This document shows, piece by piece, positions 44,403 to 53,304 of a stretch of DNA of 64,000 bases. The stretch comes from Cohaesibacter gelatinilyticus. Its GTDB lineage: Bacteria; Pseudomonadota; Alphaproteobacteria; Rhizobiales; Cohaesibacteraceae. The notes below the pieces were generated by a model. The model had not been told where the DNA came from. It was given only the letters and a program-made list of their open reading frames with translations, and made no database searches. The stretch is taken from NCBI RefSeq assembly GCF_900215605.1, contig NZ_OBEL01000001.1, positions 1,116,001-1,180,000 on the forward strand. Direction: 5' to 3'. A program made the position numbers and the translations under genes. How positions within the stretch are numbered: position 1 is the first letter of the stretch; the number at the start of each line of letters is the position of its first letter.

Positions 44403-45596
44403 ATGGCTGCTAATTCTCAAGCGACCAAAGGCGCCCCTTCCGAAAAAGGATCGGTTTTCAACGATCCGAAGGTGAGAGGGATTGTCTATCAGGTGGCCCT
44501 GGTGGCAGGGCTTGCCTATTTAGTTTGGTCAATCATTCAAAACGCCGCTCGAAATCTGGAAAAGCAAAATATTGCATCCGGTTTCGGTTTTATGGATGGA
44601 ACCGCAGGTTTCGCCCCCAACCAGTCTCTCATTGATGTGACTGCCGCATCTACCTATGGGGAGATCTTTCTGGCAGGATTGCTCAACACGTTGTTGATGG
44701 CCGTGATCGGTATCTTTTTTGCAACGTTGGTTGGCTTTGTCATGGGTATCGCCCGCCTTTCGAAAAACTGGGTGATTTCCAAAATTGCGACCGTTTACAT
44801 CGAAATTGTCCGCAACGTACCTCTATTGTTGCAGATCTTTTTTTGGTATTTCGCGGTTCTGCGGGCTTTGCCACAACCCAAGCAATCGCTGGTATTCATG
44901 TCAGATTTCTATCTGAACAATCGTGGTTTCTTTATGCCAAAGCCAATATTCGGAGATGGATCCGAATTGATTGGTTACGCTGCAGTTGCGGCAGTGGTCG
45001 GAGTATTTGCTCTCGCGAAATGGGCGAAGAAACGACAAATGGATACTGGCAAGCGCTTTCCCGTGTTTTGGACCTGTCTTGCACTCCTTATTGGCTTGCC
45101 TTTGCTGGCTTATCTTGTTTCCGGTATGCCGGTTACATTTGAACAACCAGTCAAAACCAAGTTTAGCCTTAAAGGGGGCATGAAGGTCATTCCGGAATTT
45201 GTTGGCCTGCTGTTAGCTCTGACCATCTATACAGGTGCCTTCATCGCAGAGATTGTTCGTGCTGGTATCCTCGCAGTCAGCCATGGTCAAACTGAGGCCG
45301 CAAATGCATTGGGCCTGCGCAATGGACCAACTTTGCGGTTGGTGATTATCCCGCAAGCCATGCGCGTGATTATTCCACCTTTGACATCCCAATATCTCAA
45401 CCTGACCAAAAATTCCTCGTTGGCTGTGGCAATTGCCTATCCGGATATTGTATCCGCTGGCGGTACCATTCTGAACCAGACAGGTCAGGCAATTGAAGTG
45501 ATTGGCATCTGGATGATTGTCTATCTGTCGATCTCGTTGCTGATTTCCATGTTCATGAACTGGTACAACCGGTCCATTGCTTTGGTAGAGAGGTAA
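44403..45596 (+). CDS. aapQ: General L-amino-acid ABC transporter permease AapQ
   Basis: This is the first permease of the importer, with 397 residues and eight or so hydrophobic segments. The EAA-type cytoplasmic loop (EAANALGLRNGPTLRLVIIP) near residue 297 contacts the ATPase. A large periplasmic insertion between segments 2 and 6 is typical of AapQ. It follows aapJ after a terminator and precedes aapM by 8 bases. Specificity is broad for L-amino acids by family knowledge. Confidence 0.94.
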   Translation: MAANSQATKGAPSEKGSVFNDPKVRGIVYQVALVAGLAYLVWSIIQNAARNLEKQNIASGFGFMDGTAGFAPNQSLIDVTAASTYGEIFLAGLLNTLLMAVIGIFFATLVGFVMGIARLSKNWVISKIATVYIEIVRNVPLLLQIFFWYFAVLRALPQPKQSLVFMSDFYLNNRGFFMPKPIFGDGSELIGYAAVAAVVGVFALAKWAKKRQMDTGKRFPVFWTCLALLIGLPLLAYLVSGMPVTFEQPVKTKFSLKGGMKVIPEFVGLLLALTIYTGAFIAEIVRAGILAVSHGQTEAANALGLRNGPTLRLVIIPQAMRVIIPPLTSQYLNLTKNSSLAVAIAYPDIVSAGGTILNQTGQAIEVIGIWMIVYLSISLLISMFMNWYNRSIALVER

Positions 45597-45604
45597 GGGA
45601 TGAC

Positions 45605-46900
45605 ATGTCTGAAAAATCAGTAGCATATGTTCGGACCGAGATGGCACCGGAACTTCCGGCTCCAGACAATACGCACGGTCCAATCGCATGGATGAAGCAT
45701 AATCTGTTTTCATCCATTCCCAATACCATTCTTACACTGATTGGTATTTACCTGATCTATTGGCTGTCCTGGCCGTTGCTCAAGTTCTCATTCTATGATG
45801 TTGCTTGGACTGGGGATGGTCGTGAAGCTTGTACAGATAAAACGGGCGCTTGCTGGGCCTACGTAAGGGCGTATTTCAGCCAGTTCGTTTATGGTCGCTA
45901 TCCGGTGTCGGAATATTGGCGTGTTGATATCGTCTTTGCCGTCGGTGCCTTGGGTCTGATCCCGGCACTTATTCCATCGGCTCCGTACAAGCGTTTCAAT
46001 ATTCTGTTCATGCTGATTGCTTATCCGGTGATGACGTTCATTCTGTTATCTGGTGGTAATCTTGCATTTGAAGACTACCTGCTGGAATATGGTATCCTGT
46101 TTGCGATTATTGTAGCGCTGGGTGTCGGAATTTCAGTCGCAACCAAATCCGACCCCAAACCGGTCGCGCTGACCTTGGGCGGGATTGGCATTGCGATTGC
46201 CATCATTTGCGGTGTCATGTCTTTTGACTTTGGTCTCGCACATGTCGAAACAGATAGATGGGGTGGCTTCCTTGTAACCTTGGTGATTGCCGTAACCGGT
46301 ATTGCTGCTTCCTTGCCTTTAGGGATCGCATTGGCATTGGGACGTCGTTCCAACATGCCAATCATCCGTGTGGTTTCGGTGATCTTCATCGAATTCTGGC
46401 GTGGCGTACCGCTCATCACAGTGCTCTTCATGTCCTCTGTGGTGCTACCGCTCTTCTTGCCGGAAGGTGTGACCTTCGATAAATTGCTCCGTGCTTTGAT
46501 CGGTGTTGCGCTCTTCTCAGCTGCCTATATGGCGGAAGTGGTACGTGGCGGTTTGCAGGCCATTCCAAAAGGCCAGTATGAAGGTGCATCTGCCCTTGGT
46601 CTGACCTATTGGCAGTCAACTGGCCTGATCATCATGCCACAGGCGTTGAAACTGGTGATTCCTGGCATCGTGAACACCTTCATAGGTCTGTTCAAGGATA
46701 CCACGCTGGTTCTGATCATTGGTCTGTTTGATCTGCTTGGTCAGGTGCAGTTCTCCTTCACCGACTCCAAATGGGCGACGCCAAACACCTCTCATACGGG
46801 ATATCTCTTTGCCGCAATTGTCTTTTGGATTTTCTGCTTTGGCATGTCCCGTTACTCAATTTTCATGGAAAACCGGCTGCACACCGGTCATAAAAGATAA
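45605..46900 (+). CDS. aapM: General L-amino-acid ABC transporter permease AapM
   Basis: The second permease has 431 residues, with extra N-terminal membrane segments compared with AapQ and a C-terminal EAA loop ([20 protein letters not shown]). Its ATG lies 8 bases after aapQ. It pairs with AapQ to form the translocation pore. The length matches AapM of other rhizobia (about 385-435). Confidence 0.94.
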   Translation: MSEKSVAYVRTEMAPELPAPDNTHGPIAWMKHNLFSSIPNTILTLIGIYLIYWLSWPLLKFSFYDVAWTGDGREACTDKTGACWAYVRAYFSQFVYGRYPVSEYWRVDIVFAVGALGLIPALIPSAPYKRFNILFMLIAYPVMTFILLSGGNLAFEDYLLEYGILFAIIVALGVGISVATKSDPKPVALTLGGIGIAIAIICGVMSFDFGLAHVETDRWGGFLVTLVIAVTGIAASLPLGIALALGRRSNMPIIRVVSVIFIEFWRGVPLITVLFMSSVVLPLFLPEGVTFDKLLRALIGVALFSAAYMAEVVRGGLQAIPKGQYEGASALGLTYWQSTGLIIMPQALKLVIPGIVNTFIGLFKDTTLVLIIGLFDLLGQVQFSFTDSKWATPNTSHTGYLFAAIVFWIFCFGMSRYSIFMENRLHTGHKR

Positions 46901-46917
46901 GCTGCGAGGAAAAAACT

Positions 46918-47718
46918 ATGACTGAGAATGCAGTAGACGCTTCTGAGCTTCACGCAGACCGTAACAAGATGCATATATCCGATACCGACGTGGCTATCGA
47001 GATCGACGGTATGAACAAGTGGTATGGCGATTTCCATGTGCTCAAGGACATCGATCTGAAAGTGATGCAGGGCGAGCGTATCGTGATCGCGGGGCCTTCC
47101 GGTTCCGGTAAGTCCACCATGATCCGCTGTATCAACCGTCTGGAAGAGCATCAGCAAGGTAAGATCGTCGTAGATGGCATCGAGCTGACCAACGATCTGA
47201 AGAAGATTGACGAGATCCGTCGCGAAGTAGGCATGGTGTTCCAGCACTTCAACCTCTTTCCGCATCTCACAATTCTGGAAAATCTCACACTGGCTCCAAT
47301 TTGGGTGCGTAACATGCCCAAGAAAGAAGCTGAAGAGATTGCCATGCACTATCTGGAGCGGGTGAAGATCCCAGAGCAGGCCAACAAATTCCCTGGTCAG
47401 CTTTCCGGTGGTCAGCAGCAGCGTGTGGCTATCGCCCGTTCGCTCTGCATGAACCCGCGCATCATGTTGTTCGATGAGCCGACTTCAGCCCTTGACCCTG
47501 AAATGATCAAGGAAGTTCTGGATGTGATGGTTGGTCTGGCCGAAGAAGGCATGACCATGCTGTGCGTGACCCACGAAATGGGCTTTGCCCGTCAGGTTGC
47601 CAACCGCGTGATCTTCATGGATGCCGGTCAGATCGTTGAGCAGAATGATCCAGAGAACTTCTTCGACAATCCGCAGCATGAGCGGACCAAGTTGTTCCTG
47701 TCTCAGATTTTGCACTAA
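46918..47718 (+). CDS. aapP: General L-amino-acid ABC transporter ATP-binding protein AapP
   Basis: AapP is the ATPase of the transporter. The 266-residue protein has Walker [10 protein letters not shown] (near 60), signature [13 protein letters not shown], Walker [15 protein letters not shown] and the H-loop [10 protein letters not shown]. An N-terminal extension of about 30 residues is normal for this family. It ends the operon at a strong terminator. Confidence 0.95.
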   Translation: MTENAVDASELHADRNKMHISDTDVAIEIDGMNKWYGDFHVLKDIDLKVMQGERIVIAGPSGSGKSTMIRCINRLEEHQQGKIVVDGIELTNDLKKIDEIRREVGMVFQHFNLFPHLTILENLTLAPIWVRNMPKKEAEEIAMHYLERVKIPEQANKFPGQLSGGQQQRVAIARSLCMNPRIMLFDEPTSALDPEMIKEVLDVMVGLAEEGMTMLCVTHEMGFARQVANRVIFMDAGQIVEQNDPENFFDNPQHERTKLFLSQILH

Positions 47719-47740
47719 GTTTATCTTGTTCTGAAAATCG

Positions 47741-47773
47741 AAAAAGCCCGGATCATTCGATCCGGGCTTTTTC
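47741..47773 (+). terminator. Terminator after aapP
   Basis: AAAAAGCCCGGATC and GATCCGGGCTTTTTC arms with a 4-base loop make a very stable hairpin flanked by A- and T-runs. It marks the end of the aap operon. Confidence 0.92.
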
Positions 47774-47824
47774 TTTGGTTCTGGCTCCCTATGATGGAGA
47801 GCTGTAAGCTGTTAGCATTGGAGC

Positions 47825-48397
47825 ATGACCCTAGCGAGAAGCATGATTCTGCTAATGCCCGAACTGGAAGCAAAATTCTTCCGCGACCAGATCAATATAC
47901 TCGCTCCGGATCTTCAAATCTTGTCTGCCAACAGCGACACTGAGCTTGAAAAGGCGGTCGCACACTCCCAGTATCCCTGCCATCTCTTCGGATTCATGAC
48001 ACCGGTCTATGTTCCATCCAGACATTTATCTCAGCTTGCAAAGGCCTATAATCTGCATCCTGGTCCACCATCCAGACCCGGATTTCGCCCGACCCATTTT
48101 GCAATTTTGGAAAGAGATAGGGAGTTTGGAGTTACGTTACACGAAATGGCACCTCAGATTGATGCAGGAACCATTGTAACGACACGATATTTTGGAATAG
48201 AGGACCTAGACACAATCCCGGCCCTCGAAGAGCGTGCTTATGTTGAGGCTCTCTCACTGGTGCAAGATTATCTTCCCGTCATTCTCGGAATGAAAGAACC
48301 CGCTCCTTATCTCGGCAAAGATTGGAGTGGGGCAAAAATGCGATCACAAGATCTCCAAGAGCTCGAAGTCAGGCAAAAAGAAAACCCGCCAAAATAA
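47825..48397 (+). CDS. Stand-alone formyltransferase-domain protein
   Basis: The 190-residue protein carries a formyltransferase N domain: NLHPGPPSRPG near residue 77, followed by TLHEMAPQIDAGTIV near residue 114, where a conserved Asp usually takes part in catalysis. Most relatives transfer formyl from 10-formyl-tetrahydrofolate to an amine (Fmt, PurN, ArnA). No Fmt C-terminal domain is present. Without more motifs I cannot tell the acceptor. Its last codons overlap a hairpin that terminates the convergent sseA gene. Confidence 0.75.
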   Translation: MTLARSMILLMPELEAKFFRDQINILAPDLQILSANSDTELEKAVAHSQYPCHLFGFMTPVYVPSRHLSQLAKAYNLHPGPPSRPGFRPTHFAILERDREFGVTLHEMAPQIDAGTIVTTRYFGIEDLDTIPALEERAYVEALSLVQDYLPVILGMKEPAPYLGKDWSGAKMRSQDLQELEVRQKENPPK

Positions 48398-48410
48398 TCG
48401 GCGGGTTGGG
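48380..48410 (-). terminator. Terminator of sseA, overlapping the formyltransferase stop codon
   Basis: On the minus strand AACCCGCC-GATTATTTT-GGCGGGTT followed by TTCTTTTTG forms a terminator for sseA. The hairpin includes the stop codon of the plus-strand gene ending at 48397, so this DNA both codes and terminates. Confidence 0.8.
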
Positions 48411-48422
48411 GGCATCATCTAG

Positions 48423-49274
48423 CTAGGAGTCGCTATCCAGCGGGCTGTCATCTTTAGCCCCCCATTCTGCCCATGCCCCGTCATAGAGCGAATGCTTGCG
48501 ATGGCCGATGGTATCGAGTGCAAAGCTTAGAACCGCCGCGGTCGCGCCTGAACCACAAGAGGTGATAATCGGCTTATCAAGATCCACGCCAGCTTTCTCG
48601 AACCGGTCCTTGAGGTCTGAGACATCTTTCAAGCGGCCTTTATCATCCAACAAGTCCATAAAGGGCACACTATGGGAGCCAGGAATACGGCCGGAGCGGA
48701 CATTCGGACGAGGTTCAGGAGCCAAACCTTTCCAGCGTTCGTGAGGGCGTGCATCAACGATCTGAATGCGCTCGTCATCCATCGCCTTCAGGACATCCTT
48801 GAAATCGCGAACCGCGCCGTGATCAAGCCGTGAGGAGAAATGGCGTGGGCGAGGAACAGGAGGAAGATCATCAACTGGTCGGTCTTCTTCTTTCCATTTC
48901 GGTAGACCGCCATCCAGAACATAAACATCCTGAACGCCCATGGTGCGGAATGTCCACCACACCCGTGCTGCAGAGAACAGACCCATGCCGTCATAAACGA
49001 CAACGCGCTGGCCGTCACCAATGCCCAATTTACGCATGGCGGACGAGAATTGTACCGCAGATGGCAGCATATGGGGGAGGTCGGTGGTAAGATCTGCTAC
49101 CTTGTCGATATCGAAGAAAATGGCACCCGGAATATGAGCTTCTTGGTATTCTGCGATCGGATCGCGTTCCATATGGGGCAGATACCAGGAACCGTCCACG
49201 ACCACGACATCGGGACTATTCAGATGAGCCGCCAACCATTCTGTGCTTACCAGCCATTTTGTCCGTTCACCCAT
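48423..49274 (-). CDS. sseA: 3-mercaptopyruvate/thiosulfate sulfurtransferase SseA
   Basis: The product (283 residues) has two rhodanese domains and the active-site loop CGSGATAAVLSFALD near the C-terminus, where the cysteine forms the persulfide. The conserved GERTKWLVSTEWLA start matches SseA. The frame continues far upstream with no support. An ATG at 49274 lies six bases after GGAGGA, whereas the ATG at 49280 directly abuts the site; 49274 is chosen. Rhodanese and mercaptopyruvate activity cannot be separated, but CGSG favours 3-mercaptopyruvate. Confidence 0.9.
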   Translation of the reverse strand: MGERTKWLVSTEWLAAHLNSPDVVVVDGSWYLPHMERDPIAEYQEAHIPGAIFFDIDKVADLTTDLPHMLPSAVQFSSAMRKLGIGDGQRVVVYDGMGLFSAARVWWTFRTMGVQDVYVLDGGLPKWKEEDRPVDDLPPVPRPRHFSSRLDHGAVRDFKDVLKAMDDERIQIVDARPHERWKGLAPEPRPNVRSGRIPGSHSVPFMDLLDDKGRLKDVSDLKDRFEKAGVDLDKPIITSCGSGATAAVLSFALDTIGHRKHSLYDGAWAEWGAKDDSPLDSDS

Positions 49275-49554
49275 AAGCATTCCTCCCTGATCATACCTGT
49301 CATGTGGCGCGCAGCCACTTCTTCTTTTCATTGTGCAAATTGCCCCTTTGCTTGGCAAGCCAGATAAATGGGCAGATTGCAGAATCATATTTGCGACATG
49401 AAACAAGTATATGTCAGAGCGTCCTTCGTTGCCTATGGATAAGTGATTGGCACACAACAAAGAAATTGAACAAGACTGTATAAATTGTGGGTGCTGGGTG
49501 GGTTTGGTTTTTCTCGTAGCGTAAAATTTCGGCAATACAAGAGCCAGTCCCGCT

Positions 49555-49915
49555 TTTAGATGGGTGATGATTGGCATCATCATAGACGACCACTTGCTCG
49601 AAATTGAATGGACCAACATCGTCCAGACAGGCGACATTGATTCCAAACTCGCTGGGATTTGAGCGGCGCTGATGATGGGTATAGATCCCGCATTGTGAAT
49701 AGAAATAATGTTTTCCGTCTTGGTACTAAATTGATAGAGGCTAAGTTTATCTTTTCCTGAAGTGAAGGTGATGTCATCCAGATTGGCGGAGACAGCTATA
49801 GCGCCTCGCCTTCGGCAAAGAGAGCACGTACAGAGCCGAGCTGACTCAGACCTTCATTTAACGAACTTTGAATTGCGCGTAGCCACAATGGCATTTGGCA
49901 TAATGAATTGTCGCA
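49555..49915 (-). pseudogene. Decayed GFA-family (glutathione-dependent formaldehyde-activating/CENP-V) gene
   Basis: Pieced together from three frames on the minus strand, the region reads a GFA-like protein: AKCHCGYAQFKV near 49895, then CTCSLCRRRGAIAVSANL, DDITFTSGKDKLSLYQF, and after another shift HYFYSQCGIYTHHQRR, SNPSEFGINVACLDDV and VVVYDDANHHPSK. All GFA landmarks are there (CHCG, CTC-LC, CG-THH), but at least three frameshifts and a stop (TAA at 49860-49858) break it. One of the normally conserved cysteines reads Tyr (HYFY-CG). It lies between alaX and sseA on the same strand. Sequencing errors cannot be excluded, but several shifts argue for decay. Confidence 0.85.
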
Positions 49916-49957
49916 TCGCTGGTCAACGAAAAATCTCAGAAATAGAAGGAGGTCCAA

Positions 49958-50692
49958 TTAGGTGTCGGAGCTTGCGGAAAAGCGGATGCGAATGCGCCTG
50001 TTCTGCTTGCCTTTATTCTCGATTTTGCTGACCTCAACCGCACCAATTTCAGCTGTTTGGCTAACATGGGTGCCACCACATGGCTGCAGATCAATGTCAC
50101 CAATCTGAATAAGCCGAACGCGACCGGCTCCGCGCGGAGGCTGAACGGACATTGTCTTCACCATTTCAGGTTTTGCATCCAGCTCTTCATCGGTAATCCA
50201 GCTCTCGCTCACACCATGATCGGCCTCGATCATCTCGGAAAGCTTGGCTGTGATGTCGTCTTTGGTGAAATTGGGCTCTGGGATATTAAAATCAAGTCGG
50301 GCTTCATCTTGCCCAACCTGGCCGCCTGTCACGGGGTAGGGTAGTGCGACCGAAAGCAAATGTAAGGCAGTATGCAAGCGCATATGACGGTAGCGGCTGG
50401 ACCAATCAAGATGGCAGACAATGGCGTCACTAACCTTCAAGCCGTCAGTATTTTGACCTTCTGCAGGGATATGCAGATTATCCCCGCTTTCGCGGTCTTT
50501 GCGGGTGGTGGCAATCTCAATTTTTCCGCCGTTGGGCAGTTCCAGAGAACCGCAATCGCCAGGTTGGCCACCACCTGTAGGGTAAAAGATCGAGCGATCC
50601 AGCAAGATGGCTCCATCCTCTCTGATCTCGGTGACCTTTGCATCGCATATGGTCAGATAGGAATCAGAGCGGAACAGAGCCTCACAAGTCAT
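49958..50692 (-). CDS. Alanyl-tRNA editing protein AlaX
   Basis: The product (244 residues) is an AlaX-type free-standing editing domain homologous to the editing half of AlaRS. It has the zinc ligands HTALH (near 108-112) and CGGTH (near 210), the latter preceded by QPCGGTHVSQ. It hydrolyses Ser- or Gly-tRNA(Ala). The ATG at 50692 lies two bases after the cysK stop (TGATCATG) with GAAGG upstream, so it is chosen over a TTG at 50698 and the pair is co-translated. Confidence 0.92.
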   Translation of the reverse strand: MTCEALFRSDSYLTICDAKVTEIREDGAILLDRSIFYPTGGGQPGDCGSLELPNGGKIEIATTRKDRESGDNLHIPAEGQNTDGLKVSDAIVCHLDWSSRYRHMRLHTALHLLSVALPYPVTGGQVGQDEARLDFNIPEPNFTKDDITAKLSEMIEADHGVSESWITDEELDAKPEMVKTMSVQPPRGAGRVRLIQIGDIDLQPCGGTHVSQTAEIGAVEVSKIENKGKQNRRIRIRFSASSDT

Positions 50693-50694
50693 GA

Positions 50695-51735
50695 TCAATC
50701 GCCTTCTACAAATGGTATGGTCATTTCAACCTTGCGCCCGAGCCAGCTGGGAACTGGCAGATCCTTGGACGCAAGAAACTCCGGATTGAACATCTTGGAT
50801 TGATAGCGATTGCCATAATCACACAAGACTGTCACGATCCGATGGCCCGGTCCCATGCTCTTTGCCATGGCCACCGCACCCGCTATATTGATAGCAGAAG
50901 ATCCGCCGAGGCAAAGCCCTTCTTTTTCCAAAAGATCGAAAACGAAGGGAAGGGCGTCTTTATCAGCAATCTGATGGGCCTCATCCACTTCCAAGCCTTC
51001 AAGATTGCCGGTAATGCGGCCCTGACCGATGCCTTCGGTGATGGAAGAACCTTCGGCTTTCAACTCACCTGTCTTGTAATAGGAATAGAGAGCTGCACCT
51101 TCAGGATCCGCAATGCCGATTCGTACCTTTGGCTGGCGAATGCGAAGACCTTCGGCGGTGCCTGCCAAAGTACCGCCAGTACCGACAGCACAGATAAAGC
51201 CATCAACCTCGCCACCAGTCTGTGACCAGATCTCTGGAGCAGTGGTTTCAATATGTGCCTGACGGTTGGCAACATTGTCAAACTGGTTGGCCCAGATTGC
51301 ACCATGTGGCTCGGTCTCGTTCAGTTGTTCAGCCAAACGCTGAGATAGTTTCACATAATTGTTCGGGTTGCGATAAGGAACTGCGGGGACTTCCACCAAT
51401 TGTGCACCAGCCAGGCGCAGCATGTCCTTCTTTTCCTGAGACTGCGTCTCGGGAATGACAATTACACAGCGATAGCCAAGGGCATTGGCAATCAATGCCA
51501 AGCCGATACCGGTATTGCCTGCAGTGCCTTCCACGATGGTGCCACCTGGCTTCAACGCACCAGTCTGAATGGCATCCTTGATGATATAAAGCGCTGCGCG
51601 GTCTTTCACTGATTGACCGGGATTCATGAATTCCGCCTTGCCCAAAATTTCGCAGCCAGTTGCCTCACTCACGGCATTCAACCGTATCAGCGGCGTATTT
51701 CCGATTGCATCAATCACGGATGGCATTATGGGCAT
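50695..51735 (-). CDS. cysK: Cysteine synthase A
   Basis: The product (346 residues) is an O-acetylserine sulfhydrylase of the beta-family PLP enzymes. The Schiff-base lysine lies in NPGQSVKDRAALYI (near residue 40) and the phosphate loop in EGTAGNTGIGLA. The frame continues 61 codons upstream without support; the ATG at 51735 (MPIMPSVIDAIGNTPLI) has AAGGAC ahead and gives the usual start. It makes cysteine from O-acetylserine and sulfide; a role as cystathionine beta-synthase-like enzyme is less likely. It is co-transcribed with alaX. Confidence 0.9.
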   Translation of the reverse strand: MPIMPSVIDAIGNTPLIRLNAVSEATGCEILGKAEFMNPGQSVKDRAALYIIKDAIQTGALKPGGTIVEGTAGNTGIGLALIANALGYRCVIVIPETQSQEKKDMLRLAGAQLVEVPAVPYRNPNNYVKLSQRLAEQLNETEPHGAIWANQFDNVANRQAHIETTAPEIWSQTGGEVDGFICAVGTGGTLAGTAEGLRIRQPKVRIGIADPEGAALYSYYKTGELKAEGSSITEGIGQGRITGNLEGLEVDEAHQIADKDALPFVFDLLEKEGLCLGGSSAINIAGAVAMAKSMGPGHRIVTVLCDYGNRYQSKMFNPEFLASKDLPVPSWLGRKVEMTIPFVEGD

Positions 51736-51964
51736 GTCGATCAAGTCCTTGTCGGCTCTTATTGTGATATTGGTTGCGCTACTCTTTAAAAGAGTACTAC
51801 AAAATAAGCAGTCAGTTGGATGTGGACAAGAGATAGCTCGCGACGTGGTATAATTATTTCCTCTAGTTGGTATAAAACGCAAATTTGGTTCTGCATTGTG
51901 CAAGTGCGAAAAATGCATATCCAGAATGAGCTATTTGTTAGAATGACGTTTCAGTTCTATCTGC

Positions 51965-52198
51965 TTATGTCCAGCGAATAAGTCCAATGATGGCAGAAGC
52001 CGCATAGAAGAATTGAAGTGACAGGAATGCCCAACGTCTATCCAGAATACCCCATGCGGCAAAAAGACCGGCGGACGCCAGCAGAAGACTGAATCCGAGT
52101 GTCTCATTGCCAGTGTTGGAGGCAATCAGCAACGCATAGATGATGGCAAGGGCGGATCCGGTAACTTCGAAGACAGTTATCAGTTTTGTGTTTCGCAT
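51965..52198 (-). CDS. Small integral membrane protein, divergent from a LysR regulator
   Basis: From the ATG at 52198 the product has 77 residues and about three hydrophobic segments (KLITVFEVTGSALAIIYALL, FSLLLASAGLFAAWGIL, LQFFYAASAIIGLIRW). It has no recognised domain or charged pore motif. The longer frame from 52255 adds a hydrophilic lead without a ribosome-binding site. It lies about 150 bases from the divergent LysR gene with two inverted repeats between, so it is the likely regulatory target. Confidence 0.65.
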   Translation of the reverse strand: MRNTKLITVFEVTGSALAIIYALLIASNTGNETLGFSLLLASAGLFAAWGILDRRWAFLSLQFFYAASAIIGLIRWT

Positions 52199-52260
52199 CA
52201 ATTGCTGTTCGCCTCCACTCGATTGAGCGATGCTCCATGCTTCGCTCGCGCTCACTCAAT

Positions 52261-52289
52261 GCCATTTGACAGGAAATGACACAAATGGC
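52261..52289. promoter_or_regulatory. Inverted repeat GCCATTTG-N13-CAAATGGC
   Basis: A perfect eight-base inverted repeat with a 13-base spacer lies between the divergent small membrane protein gene and the LysR gene. Arm length and spacing resemble a dimer-binding operator. Confidence 0.5.
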
Positions 52290-52297
52290 AAATTTTC

Positions 52298-52317
52298 ACA
52301 AAATGATCTAATTTTGT
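52298..52317. promoter_or_regulatory. Palindrome ACAAAAT-GATCTA-ATTTTGT, candidate LysR operator
   Basis: A perfect seven-base inverted repeat with a 6-base spacer sits just upstream of the LysR start (52346). It contains the T-N11-A pattern of LysR-type binding sites, so autoregulation and control of the divergent gene are plausible. Confidence 0.55.
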
Positions 52318-52345
52318 CATGTTGAAGCATGAAAGAGGTAAGGCA

Positions 52346-53221
52346 ATGAGCAAACTGGATATCGAAGCTCTACGGACGCTTTGTGCTATTGTCGATCACG
52401 GTGGAATTACACGTGCAGCAGAAAATTTGCCGCTGTCACAGTCCGCAGTTAGTCACAAGATCAAGCGATTGGAAGACAATATCGGCTGTTCACTATTGGC
52501 CAGACACTCTGGTGGTCCGTTGCTAACAAGAGATGGGGAGCGGTTGCTGTCCTATGCGCGACGCCTCTGTGCTTTACATGATGAGGCGTTGCAAAGCCTG
52601 TCCAAACAGCCCCTATCAGGCAATATCCGTCTTGGTATGACGGAAGATGTAACTTCCAGTGATCTCTCGCTTATTCTTGGTCGTTTCACTCGACTTCAGC
52701 CTGATGTATCAGTACGAACCCACGTAAAACAAAGCACCATCCTTCAGAAAGAGCTTGCACAAGGTGAGATCGATATATCGATGATGCAAGTATTTTCATC
52801 GGAAATGAAATCATCTGATATCTTGTTGTTCAGAGACAGTCTGCACTGGGTCAAGGACATTGACATGGAGTTGAGGCTGGACCAACCTGTTCCGTTCCTT
52901 GCCTATGACGACGATTGCTTTTTCAAACATTGGGCAATGGAGGATGGTAATCTCCCAGCTTCAGGGCTGGAAATCGTTCTGCAATGCGCGAGTTCCGCTG
53001 GCATCGCTTCTGCTGTGCGGGCTGGTCTGGGCGTGTCGTTGCTTCCTGGTAGATATCTGACTGACGAGATGCAAATCATCGACGAGGCATTTCCGCCAAC
53101 TCCAGAGCTTTGCTATGTCCTACGCCTGGGTCACAATGCCAATTCCAGACATATTCAATCCCTTGCCAATGAGATTGCAAAAGGGGTGAAGTCACGCGTT
53201 GAACTGCAGGTTGCCAGTTAG
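52346..53221 (+). CDS. LysR-family transcriptional regulator
   Basis: The product (291 residues) has an N-terminal winged helix-turn-helix (about 5-62; TLCAIVDHGGITRAAENLPLS) and a LysR effector domain (about 90-285). The ATG at 52346 follows AAAGAGGTAAGG, a good site, and is preferred over a start nine codons earlier. It is convergent with the fused aminotransferase gene and divergent from the small membrane protein gene. The inducer is unknown. Confidence 0.9.
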   Translation: MSKLDIEALRTLCAIVDHGGITRAAENLPLSQSAVSHKIKRLEDNIGCSLLARHSGGPLLTRDGERLLSYARRLCALHDEALQSLSKQPLSGNIRLGMTEDVTSSDLSLILGRFTRLQPDVSVRTHVKQSTILQKELAQGEIDISMMQVFSSEMKSSDILLFRDSLHWVKDIDMELRLDQPVPFLAYDDDCFFKHWAMEDGNLPASGLEIVLQCASSAGIASAVRAGLGVSLLPGRYLTDEMQIIDEAFPPTPELCYVLRLGHNANSRHIQSLANEIAKGVKSRVELQVAS

Positions 53222-53304
53222 TTTGGTGTGATAAAGAAGGTTCATTTCTTATGAAATAAAAAATAGACCCTCCTGAATTTAGGGGAAGAGGGCCTAAATG
53301 GGCT

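Noticed and set aside
49762-50031. 89-codon plus-strand frame near alaX
   Set aside because: It runs antisense through the GFA pseudogene and the alaX 3' end, with no domain and no ribosome-binding site.
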